Assembly: GCA_003164275.1 (NCBI GenBank)
Contig: PLSY01000014.1
Coordinates: 1-6,801 of the forward strand
Direction of reading: 5' to 3'
DNA: 6,801 bases
Source of the DNA: Acidimicrobiaceae bacterium
GTDB lineage: Bacteria; Actinomycetota; Acidimicrobiia; Acidimicrobiales; RAAP-2
Part shown: piece by piece, positions 1 through 5,561 of the stretch
Layout: each line of letters starts with the position of its first letter
Numbering within the stretch: the first letter of the stretch is position 1
Translations under genes and position numbers: made by a program
Notes under the pieces: model-generated
What the model saw: only the letters and a program-made list of their open reading frames with translations
What the model was told of the DNA's origin: nothing
Databases searched by the model: none

Positions 1-2
1 GG

Positions 3-710
3 GCGACGGGACGACTCCACTGGGTGCACTCCGCCTCGACGGGTCTCCTCACCCTGCTCGACTGTCACCCCAAGCGCGGACGGGTGGCCATGGACGACCT
101 CGGGGTGATCGGGCAGATGTCCGGGGTGGCCGTCCACGACGGCTGGCGGCCCTACCGTCACTACGAGGTCGACCACGCCCTCTGCAACGCCCACCACCTC
201 AGAGAGCTGACGGCGGTCGCCATCGGGTGGGACCAAGGGTGGGCGAATGACCTGGCCGGACTGCTGGTCGAGGCGAAGCACGCCACGGAAGCTGCCCGGG
301 CCAAGAGGGCCGACCACCTCGATCCGGCAACGCTCCACTCGATCCGGGTCAGATACGGCCAGTTGGTGGCGAAGGGCTTCGCCGCCAACCCGCCACCGGA
401 CGTCGGGAAGCGCCGGGGCTACGAGAAGAAGGCCTTCAATCTGCTGGTCCGACTCGACACCCAGCGGGCCGACGTGCTGCGGTTCACCGTCAACTTCCAC
501 GTGCCCTTCGACAACAACCAGGCCGAGCGGGACATCAGGATGATCAAGCTCCAGCAGAAGATCTCCGGGTCGTGGCGCACCCTGGCCGGTGCCAGGAACT
601 TCTGTGCCATCCGCAGCTACGTGTCGACGCTCCGCAAGCACGATCTCGACATTCTCGACGGACTACGTCAGCTGTTCGAGGGTCAGGCCTGGATCCCCGC
701 CGGGGCCTGA
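3..710 (+). CDS. IS66-family transposase, C-terminal part (5' end outside window)
   Basis: This is the catalytic C-terminal part of an IS66-family DDE transposase, which cuts and joins the ends of its own insertion sequence. The frame is open back to base 3, so the gene starts upstream of the window; the GTG at 24 is internal. Visible family marks are the LHWVHSAS and HPKRGR segments, the second catalytic Asp in DGWRPY (Asp codon at 138), the cysteine/histidine stretch CNAHHLREL, and FDNNQAERDIRMIK with the catalytic Glu codon at 525-527. It ends with the usual IS66 C-terminal segment (AIRSYVSTLRKH onward). The first catalytic Asp would lie upstream. Third codon positions are strongly G/C, more so than in the genes downstream. 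The gene ends 8 bases before a predicted IS end, so the element probably stops here. Family assignment is firm; whether the whole element is intact cannot be seen. Confidence 0.93.
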   Translation, partial: ATGRLHWVHSASTGLLTLLDCHPKRGRVAMDDLGVIGQMSGVAVHDGWRPYRHYEVDHALCNAHHLRELTAVAIGWDQGWANDLAGLLVEAKHATEAARAKRADHLDPATLHSIRVRYGQLVAKGFAANPPPDVGKRRGYEKKAFNLLVRLDTQRADVLRFTVNFHVPFDNNQAERDIRMIKLQQKISGSWRTLAGARNFCAIRSYVSTLRKHDLDILDGLRQLFEGQAWIPAGA

Positions 711-718
711 ACAGTTAC
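708..718. repeat. Predicted right terminal end of the IS66 element
   Basis: TGAACAGTTAC overlaps the transposase stop and ends in TTAC, the complement of the GTAA with which IS66-family ends characteristically begin. If this is the end, the next 8 bases (719-726, CTGTCACC) would be one copy of the 8-bp target duplication typical of the family. The left end and second copy lie outside the window, so the boundary is an inference from the family's known termini. Confidence 0.45.
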
Positions 719-769
719 CTGTCACCTTGTTCACGATGATCGGTGAAGGAGGCTGCGAGACTAGGTCTC

Positions 770-2230
770 ATGACACTCCAGTACCCGACAGAGCCGTGCC
801 GTGAGATTCTGGTGCTCGGTGCCGGATTCTCGAGGGCGCTGTCTGCGCACATGCCGCTCACGGATGAATTGGGGACCCTTTCTGTTGAGCGGGCAGGAGT
901 TGCATCCGATGCGAGGTTGCCCCTCGGTGGATTCCACGACGGGAACTTTGAGACGTGGCTCTCGCGCATGGCAGAAGATCAACCGCAGCTTGTTCCGGCG
1001 CAGAATCGCAGCAATGAAGCGCTGTTCCTCCAGATCAGCGCGGCTATCCACCAGGTTCTCTCGGAAAGGGAGTTCACGGTTCTGAGCGATGACGCTCCAG
1101 AGTGGCTCTATGTGCTCTTGAGCTTGATTCACTTGCGGCAGGCGACCGTGATCACGTTCAACTACGACACTCTGCTGGAGTGCGGAGTTTGGAATCATCA
1201 TCTCTACGACTTCGAGATGAATCAGCGAGTCCTGGGTGACGACGTGATCAATGACGTGCCGCCAAGGCCATTCGGATACGCGCGCCTCAACGGTTCGGTC
1301 ACCGAGACTTTTCGATTGCTCAAGCTTCACGGCGCGCTGAACTGGTACTGGAGCACGGGTGATGTGACCGGCGCAACGCTAAACCGGTGGACCTTCCCTG
1401 GCACTTTTGGGCTACCCATTCCGTACGATGAGGCCGCGAGACGACGGCAACTGCCAGGGCGAGAACCATTCGTTGTTCCCCCAACGGCAACAAAATCCGC
1501 CTACTACGCCAATCCCATCACTCGAGAACTGTGGCGGCAGGCGGCAGAAGCGTTGACCGCCGCCGAGCGAGTCTCGCTTGTTGGATACTCATTGCCGCCC
1601 GCCGACATCATGTTCTCCGGCATGTTCAGCGATGCGATCAGAAACCGAGATGTCGCGATCGAGATTGTCAATCCGGACCCTCACCCACTTCAGGAGCGGA
1701 TCGAAATGCTTGGAGGTTCGAAGGATCACATTTCCTCGATTTCGGGAGAGGATTGTGTCGCTGCGTTCGTCGGTGACTATCGAGACAGAACTTCCCGTGA
1801 GTTTGTCTGCTGCCTTCGAGACACGGCGAAGGACGATCCCTTCCTCGACGTGCCGCTTGTGTTGTCGTGGGGCAACCCTGCGCACGCTGATCCGGCCGCC
1901 TCGGCAGTCAGTGATCTTCGCGTCAGCACGGATGGCCGCGAACTGGAGCTCGTTGCAGAAAGCAATCCTCCGATCGGAGGGGCGATGGCCGCTCGCTTTG
2001 ACAAGGACGGGTCTCCACAGACTGATCCGGTTCTCGTCACGCTCCGGTCCCTTACCGAGAACTTCGGCTCCGCTGAGCGGATCAATTCCCTGACCGCCGA
2101 TGGCACCCGAGTAGCCATTGTTGGAGCTTGGCAAGCGGGAAACAACGTTGGGTACAGCAATAGATGGCAGGTCCTCGTCCCCTCAGGACGACCGCGTGGC
2201 TGGGCAACGCAGTTGCCAACTCAGGACTGA
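770..2230 (+). CDS. SIR2-like (predicted NADase) protein with unrecognised C-terminal domain
   Basis: A 486-residue protein with a SIR2-like NAD-binding domain at about residues 12-340. Seen motifs are the Rossmann loop GAGFS (17-21), ITFNYDTLLE (128-137), the LKLHGALNW block with the presumed catalytic His187, and the late SIR2_2-type GYSLPPADIMF (272-282) followed by NP at 301-302. Proteins of this class commonly degrade NAD+ in abortive-infection defence; that activity is inferred here. Residues of about 350-486 form a separate, probably beta-rich region I do not recognise, possibly a sensing domain. There is no signal peptide or membrane segment. I chose the ATG at 770 because the first beta strand (REILVLGAGF) begins at residue 11. 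A GTG at 743 in frame is an alternative start but has no Shine-Dalgarno. GGAGG at 748-752 lies 17 bases before 770, which is long. The gene starts about 50 bases after the predicted IS66 end, so its native promoter may have been displaced. Unlike Thoeris ThsA, no C-terminal SLOG domain is evident. Confidence 0.88.
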   Translation: MTLQYPTEPCREILVLGAGFSRALSAHMPLTDELGTLSVERAGVASDARLPLGGFHDGNFETWLSRMAEDQPQLVPAQNRSNEALFLQISAAIHQVLSEREFTVLSDDAPEWLYVLLSLIHLRQATVITFNYDTLLECGVWNHHLYDFEMNQRVLGDDVINDVPPRPFGYARLNGSVTETFRLLKLHGALNWYWSTGDVTGATLNRWTFPGTFGLPIPYDEAARRRQLPGREPFVVPPTATKSAYYANPITRELWRQAAEALTAAERVSLVGYSLPPADIMFSGMFSDAIRNRDVAIEIVNPDPHPLQERIEMLGGSKDHISSISGEDCVAAFVGDYRDRTSREFVCCLRDTAKDDPFLDVPLVLSWGNPAHADPAASAVSDLRVSTDGRELELVAESNPPIGGAMAARFDKDGSPQTDPVLVTLRSLTENFGSAERINSLTADGTRVAIVGAWQAGNNVGYSNRWQVLVPSGRPRGWATQLPTQD

Positions 2231-2658
2231 CTCTTCGCCGAGGCGTACCAGCTCGCGACGTCCTCAGCGGTGTCGGTCCTCATGGGGGTGGCCTACTTCA
2301 CTTCTTCGGAAATTCGAGATGGCATCTCTCGGGGAACCCTCCACCTTGGCCGGTAGCCCGATGGTGGGCCAACCAGACGTCGCGCTCGTACTGGCATCCA
2401 ATCGAGCCTGACCCAGAGCTGGTGGCCGGTTTCGACAGAGCAGACTCCGCGGCATGGGACTAACCGAGGTCATCGCTGACGAACGTGACTACCAATCAAT
2501 CGCGCGCTCATCGGCTCGATATCATGATCTGCCGGGTCCATTGAGCGAGGTCCCGCCACCACGCTCCGGGCCCGGCAACTTTGGTACGCATCGACTTCGG
2601 TGGTCGTAACAGTTCGCCATACACGGGAGCGATACACCTTCCTGGCATTCTGGTGGCC
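2231..2658 (+). pseudogene. Gene-poor gap with coding-like debris in three frames
   Basis: This 428-base stretch between the SIR2-like and NERD genes holds no gene I can defend. It is not ordinary spacer either. Directly after the SIR2 stop, the same frame stays open to a TAG at 2354-2356; 31 of its 41 codons end in G or C, and it reads like protein (for example YFTSSEIRDGISRGTLHLG). Around 2338-2463 a second frame reads plausibly (ARWWANQTSRSYWHPIEPD) and ends at TAA 2461-2463. A third frame has a 51-codon ORF from ATG 2454 to TAA 2607 (MGLTEVIADERDYQ). None has a Shine-Dalgarno or a recognised domain. The simplest reading is one small gene decayed by frameshifts. An intact overlapping ORF from ATG 2164 to 2463 (99 residues) is an alternative that I consider less likely. 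Confidence 0.3.
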
Positions 2659-3747
2659 ATGGCGACGGAGGTAGGCAACAAGCTGGCCGACTGGCAACGT
2701 AGGCGAGAACTGAGCGGCAGCCATCGGACGGCGCGTTACCCACGAAGTCAAGGGTGGGAGCTGGTGCAAGATTTCGGCGCGCAGTTCTGGTGGTTGCTGG
2801 CATTGATGCCAATCGGCTTCATCCTCGTCTTTGTGCCTTTGGCTCTCAAGACCGATGGCGCTGTCCGAGGTGCTGTACTCGGTGGTGCAGCAGTCTCAGG
2901 CCTGTGGTTCGATGTGCTCGTCGCCTTGGTGTGGACAGGTGCGGCAAGCAAGTTCATGGGAGCGAGCGGCGAAGCGTGGACGTCTGAGGTGTTACGTGAA
3001 CTTCGCCGGGATGGTTGGCGACTGGTCAACAACATCACCCTGACCAACTGGGGGGACATCGACCACGTTCTGGTGGGCCCCGGCGGCGTGCTGGTCGTGG
3101 AGAGCAAGTGGAGCGCCAATCGATGGCCCGTAAACGGACATGGTGCCCGCTTCATGGAAGGTCAGAAGAAGACTGCCGCAAGCCAGGTTCAGCGCAATGC
3201 CAAGGATGTCGTCGACTGGCTCGGTGTCTCCGGGATCACCATTCCGGTGATGTCGCTGGCTGTCTTCTGGAGCGGGGCTCGTAGGAGCGGCATCGGCTGG
3301 GAGTCGTGGCGAAACAAGACCACGATTCTCGTTAACGGTCCAAGCTTGCGCAACTGGACTCAGACTGAGCTTCCGCATGATTGTGTCGACAACGCCACAG
3401 TCGATCGCGTGTACTCGATGCTCGGACAGAGAGCCGATGAGCAAGACCAGGCAGACATAGATGCTGGCAAGTCGGTTCCGCCGACGATTCAGGGGATGGC
3501 CACAGAGTGGGTCCTGAAACCGATGGCAGGCCTGGTCCTAGCGGTCTACGCCGTCGCTCTCACGAGATTCGCTCACGATTGGCGCATTGCATTCACGGCG
3601 GCCGTGGTCGCAACTGCGCTCGGACTCTGGGCTGTCCGGTTCAAGATCGTCCGCGGGATCGCAATTGGCTGGACGATCGCCTCCTTTGGGTTTGTGATGG
3701 TCATCGTCGTCCTACTCGTCCGCAGCATCATCGGTTCGCCAGGCTGA
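2659..3747 (+). CDS. Membrane-anchored NERD-domain (nuclease-related) protein
   Basis: A 362-residue protein with a NERD domain set between membrane segments. Hydrophobic stretches at about residues 44-63 and 71-95 form an N-terminal hairpin. The NERD domain spans about 101-215, and three further hydrophobic helices lie at about 285-303, 308-327 and 335-356. The domain shows the family's nuclease-like residues: GASGEAW (Glu105), WGDIDHVLVGPGG (Asp133, Asp135) and the strand ending VESK (Glu148, Lys150), a PD-(D/E)XK-type arrangement, followed by helix QVQRNAKDVVDWL. NERD is known as a nuclease-related domain; cleavage by this protein is inferred. The domain most likely faces the cytoplasm, giving a membrane-tethered nuclease. 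I chose the ATG at 2659; TTG at 2581 and GTG at 2653 are in-frame alternatives, and none has a clear Shine-Dalgarno. It lies between other defence-type genes in the same direction, with 428 bases upstream and 298 downstream, so tight co-translation is not evident. Confidence 0.88.
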   Translation: MATEVGNKLADWQRRRELSGSHRTARYPRSQGWELVQDFGAQFWWLLALMPIGFILVFVPLALKTDGAVRGAVLGGAAVSGLWFDVLVALVWTGAASKFMGASGEAWTSEVLRELRRDGWRLVNNITLTNWGDIDHVLVGPGGVLVVESKWSANRWPVNGHGARFMEGQKKTAASQVQRNAKDVVDWLGVSGITIPVMSLAVFWSGARRSGIGWESWRNKTTILVNGPSLRNWTQTELPHDCVDNATVDRVYSMLGQRADEQDQADIDAGKSVPPTIQGMATEWVLKPMAGLVLAVYAVALTRFAHDWRIAFTAAVVATALGLWAVRFKIVRGIAIGWTIASFGFVMVIVVLLVRSIIGSPG

Positions 3748-3821
3748 ACAGATGATGCTCGATCCAGCTACCCTTTGGGCTGACGTATCACGAGTCTGAG
3801 GCCGGAACGGATGGGTGTGAT

Positions 3822-4062
3822 TTGCAGATCGCAATGGGTTGGAGTGGCGAACGCAGCGAGGAGTTGGCTATTTCCGTTCTGGATTGGTTGCCGCTTGTTT
3901 TCCACTACGTCGATCCGTGGCTGTCAGATGCTAACGCTGACGCGGGCAGGCACTTACACAGACTATGAATCCATTGGGATCGCAAGTTCTGCTAAGTGGG
4001 ATCCATTGCAATTGGAGAGTAGCTGCGAAGCGATGAGTGGTCGGCATGTTCCTCTCAAATAA
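3822..4062 (+). pseudogene. TIR-domain gene remnant, frameshifted and shortened
   Basis: From TTG 3822 one frame encodes 48 residues that match the start of a bacterial TIR domain: a first strand MQIAMGWSGERS (counting TTG as Met), then AISVLDWLPLVFHYVD and PWLSDANADAGR. This corresponds to the familiar pattern of strand, WSGxRS, an alpha helix ending DWLPLV, then PW(L/M)S and D..AG. The frame stops at TGA 3966-3968, far short of the roughly 140 residues of a TIR domain. The next frame then carries DYESIGIASSAKW and CEAMSGRHVPLK up to TAA 4060-4062. These weakly resemble later TIR parts, including the stretch around the catalytic Glu (EAGALS-like) and the following strand. I infer a TIR gene reduced by deletion and frameshift. 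The first part is convincing; the second is tentative. The tail overlaps the first 17 bases of the next gene. An 83-residue ORF from 3811 is the second frame read upstream and is not a separate gene. Confidence 0.68.
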
Positions 4063-5080
4063 TGAACTAAATGCGCTCCTGCTCAAGGGTTGGCTCACGA
4101 TCGATCCTTCGCCGGACTCGCTCTCGATGAGCGAGACATCAATTCAATTGCGGCTTGGGAATCAGGCGTTGGTGTCCGACTCCAAGCCTTCAAACTCTGA
4201 CTACTCACTGATCGAGATGTCGATTGGAGATGAGCTCCTCATCGAGCCCGGGAAGGTTGCGGTGGTCTCGACGCTCGAATTCGTCTCAATGCCTGCTGAC
4301 CTCCTTGGACTAGGTGTGGTACCAGCTTCCATCACTCGATTTGGTCTTTTCTCGGGCGACCTGGCTTTTGTCGATCCTGGGTTCGCTGGGCGCCTTTCAG
4401 TTTCGCTTCACAATGGCAGCACTTGGACTCAACGGCTTACATGTGGTCAGCGCTTTTTCGACATACGGTTTGCACACGTTACGGCCACTCAATCCTCTCC
4501 GACTCGGTATCTGAAGACCTTCGATGATGAACTTCGGGCAGTCAAAGATGCACAGGATCGGCTTCGCCCAGAAGTGCGCACGAACGAGTTCGAAATCCGG
4601 ATGCTGTACGAAGAGGTCCTGAGCGGACCAGCCTCAGGCGGAGCCTCGCTCGAGAATCTGGTCGTGGCGTTGCTATCCGGAATTGAGGGGCTCGATGTAA
4701 TCGGCACTCGAGCACGGCTGGCGGCAGAGGAGATCGACGTCCTCGTCAACAACACTTTGGAAGTGGGCTTCTGGCGACTTGCAGGCTCTCCGATCGTTAT
4801 TGAATGCAAAGACTGGAAGGAGCGTGTAGGGGCACCACAGATCGGTGCCCTTTCGGAGAGGATCGATGCGATTGGTCCGGATGCGAAGACAGGAATTCTC
4901 GTATGCCGCAAAGGCGTAACCGGAACCCGGCGGAGCGACGCAGTAGCGAAGATTCGTGAGAAGCGCCAGAAGGGCCAGTACATCGTCGTACTCGATGACA
5001 GCGATCTTGAGCGGTGTGTCAATGGCGAGTCCATGGCTAGTGCTGTTGAACGCCGGTATACGGAGTTGCTACTCATCTAG
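4046..5080 (+). CDS. dCTP deaminase/dUTPase-like domain fused to Mrr-like restriction endonuclease
   Basis: A 344-residue two-domain protein. Residues 1-145 have the trimeric dCTP-deaminase/dUTPase fold pattern: the dCTP-deaminase-like start MFLSNNEL, IQLRLGNQ (33-40), IEPGKVAVVSTLEFVSMP (66-83), ASITRFGL (94-101), FVDPGFAGRL (108-117) and LTCGQRFFDIRF (131-142). Asp110 of the DPGF motif is present. The Glu that follows it in catalytic dCTP deaminases (ITLE-type strand) is replaced by Ser120, and the usual H-x-T-A segment is absent. A charged, probably helical linker (155-190) leads to a PD-(D/E)XK domain at about 187-325 of the Mrr type: Glu203, EEIDVLV (Asp231), IVIECKDW (Glu253, Lys255) and APQIGAL (Gln265), then ILVCRKGVT. 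The second half is therefore a likely active DNA or nucleic-acid nuclease; the first is probably a nucleotide-binding module. The start at ATG 4046 is fixed by the homologous N-terminus; GTG 4037 would add three residues. Only a weak Shine-Dalgarno (GAGTGG) precedes it. Free-standing dCTP deaminases are known antiphage proteins. I do not recall a characterised fusion of this kind. Confidence 0.87.
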   Translation: MFLSNNELNALLLKGWLTIDPSPDSLSMSETSIQLRLGNQALVSDSKPSNSDYSLIEMSIGDELLIEPGKVAVVSTLEFVSMPADLLGLGVVPASITRFGLFSGDLAFVDPGFAGRLSVSLHNGSTWTQRLTCGQRFFDIRFAHVTATQSSPTRYLKTFDDELRAVKDAQDRLRPEVRTNEFEIRMLYEEVLSGPASGGASLENLVVALLSGIEGLDVIGTRARLAAEEIDVLVNNTLEVGFWRLAGSPIVIECKDWKERVGAPQIGALSERIDAIGPDAKTGILVCRKGVTGTRRSDAVAKIREKRQKGQYIVVLDDSDLERCVNGESMASAVERRYTELLLI

Positions 5081-5151
5081 CGCCGAAAGAGATCTGCTTC
5101 CCTACCCGATGCGGTTGACGAGACGCCTCCCGCCTGCCCATCGAGTCACCG

Positions 5152-5178
5152 GCCTCAGTGCGTGTGTGCCTCAGTGCG
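5152..5178. repeat. Short direct repeat GCCTCAGTGCG, two copies
   Basis: The 11-mer GCCTCAGTGCG occurs at 5152-5162 and again at 5168-5178, 16 bases apart. The second copy covers the stop codon of the minus-strand regulator gene. It lies in the 90-base convergent gap after the fusion nuclease gene, where I see no clear hairpin terminator. It may be a local duplication; no function is evident. Confidence 0.6.
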
Positions 5179-5395
5179 GATTCGAACCTCCAAGGAGGTC
5201 AAGCGGGTGGAGTCCGAGGCGATCAGCGATCCGCTCCAGTGACTTTAGGGTGAGATTTCGCTCCCCTCGTTCCAACGCACCCATGTACGTTCGATGGACT
5301 CCGACTTGGTCAGCGAAGTTCTCCTGACTCAGTCCCAGCGACTCCCGATAGGACCGAAGATTCCTCCCCACTTCCTTCTGTGGTTCACCCTCCAT
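5171..5395 (-). CDS. Small HTH (XRE-type) regulator resembling restriction-modification controller proteins
   Basis: A 74-residue DNA-binding protein that is almost entirely one XRE-type helix-turn-helix: LRSYRESLGLSQENFADQ (helices 1-2), VGVHRTYMGALERGERN (recognition helix and the HRTY...ERG.RN pattern), then LTLKSLERIADRLGLHPLDLL. Size and the HRTYxxxLERGxRN signature match the controller (C) proteins of restriction-modification systems, which bind a dyad upstream of their own gene and act as activator and repressor. I chose the ATG at 5395. An in-frame extension to 5575 exists, but it would run through the promoter/operator dyad and has no family similarity. No Shine-Dalgarno precedes 5395, and the predicted transcription start is only about 13 bases upstream, so translation may be nearly leaderless. 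It is convergent with the fusion nuclease gene and divergent from the lipoprotein gene. No methyltransferase is visible in the window. Confidence 0.88.
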   Translation of the reverse strand: MEGEPQKEVGRNLRSYRESLGLSQENFADQVGVHRTYMGALERGERNLTLKSLERIADRLGLHPLDLLGGSNPH

Positions 5396-5414
5396 GGGTG
5401 GCAACGGTTGTCTT

Positions 5415-5443
5415 ATGCTACTTGACGGTCTACAGACTGATAA
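5415..5443 (-). promoter_or_regulatory. Predicted promoter of the HTH regulator
   Basis: On the minus strand, TTATCA (5443-5438) and TAGCAT (5420-5415) are spaced 17 bases apart, each matching 4 of 6 positions of the sigma-70-type consensus. Transcription would begin around 5408, giving a leader of about 13 bases. The -10 box sits inside one arm of the dyad. Confidence 0.5.
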
Positions 5444-5450
5444 GTAGCAT
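5422..5450 (+). promoter_or_regulatory. Predicted promoter toward the lipoprotein gene
   Basis: TTGACG (5422-5427) and TAGCAT (5445-5450) are separated by exactly 17 bases. The -35 matches 5 of 6 and the -10 matches 4 of 6 consensus positions. Transcription would start near 5457, about 100 bases before the lipoprotein start. It is the mirror image of the minus-strand promoter and overlaps it completely, so the two probably exclude one another. Confidence 0.55.
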
Positions 5451-5522
5451 TCTGGCAAAACACCAGGTGAGAAGCCCGAAAACGAGGCGAAGTTCACGGG
5501 TAATGCGAGGAGGACGGACTCC

Positions 5523-5561
5523 ATGGTGAACCGCGTCACAGCCGACCATGCGGACCGGTGA
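5523..5561 (+). CDS. Possible 12-codon leader peptide coupled to the lipoprotein gene
   Basis: ATG 5523 opens a 12-codon ORF (MVNRVTADHADR) preceded by GAGGAGG at 5507-5513, with a 9-base spacing. This is the best ribosome binding site in the window. Its TGA (5559-5561) overlaps the GTG start (5558-5560) of the lipoprotein in a GTGA arrangement. The GTG itself has no Shine-Dalgarno, so ribosomes may reach it by termination-reinitiation. The peptide has no recognisable features and may only serve to load ribosomes. The alternative is that the lipoprotein start is misplaced, but the signal peptide leaves little room for that. Confidence 0.45.
   Translation: MVNRVTADHADR

Larger units (their letters stand above)
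5415..5450. promoter_or_regulatory. 36-bp operator-like dyad in the divergent promoter region
   Basis: Perfect 9-bp arms ATGCTACTT (5415-5423) and AAGTAGCAT (5442-5450) share their symmetry axis, between 5432 and 5433, with an inner 4-bp pair GTCT (5428-5431) and AGAC (5434-5437). In all, 14 of 18 positions are symmetric. It lies 19 bases upstream of the HTH gene start, which is the expected place for an autoregulatory operator. The inner GTCT..AGAC recalls the two-half-site boxes of controller proteins, though not their consensus exactly. Binding by the adjacent regulator is inferred. Confidence 0.7.

Noticed and set aside
2164..2463. 99-residue ORF overlapping the SIR2 gene end
   Set aside because: No ribosome site, a 67-base overlap and low-complexity composition in its first half. 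Only the tail looks coding, so it is treated as debris.
3811..4062. 83-residue plus-strand ORF as an independent gene
   Set aside because: Its first half is the shadow of the TIR-like frame starting at 3822. It has no ribosome site and overlaps the fusion gene start. Only its second half may be TIR debris.
770..4062. Thoeris system (SIR2 plus TIR)
   Set aside because: The SIR2 protein lacks an evident SLOG domain. The TIR sequence is a broken remnant of a different-looking WSGERS-type domain, separated by the NERD gene.
5178..5195. GGTTCGAATCC on the minus strand, resembling a tRNA T-loop or attachment site
   Set aside because: It encodes the last residues of the HTH regulator. The flanking bases form only a partial stem, and no acceptor, D or anticodon arms can be built around it.
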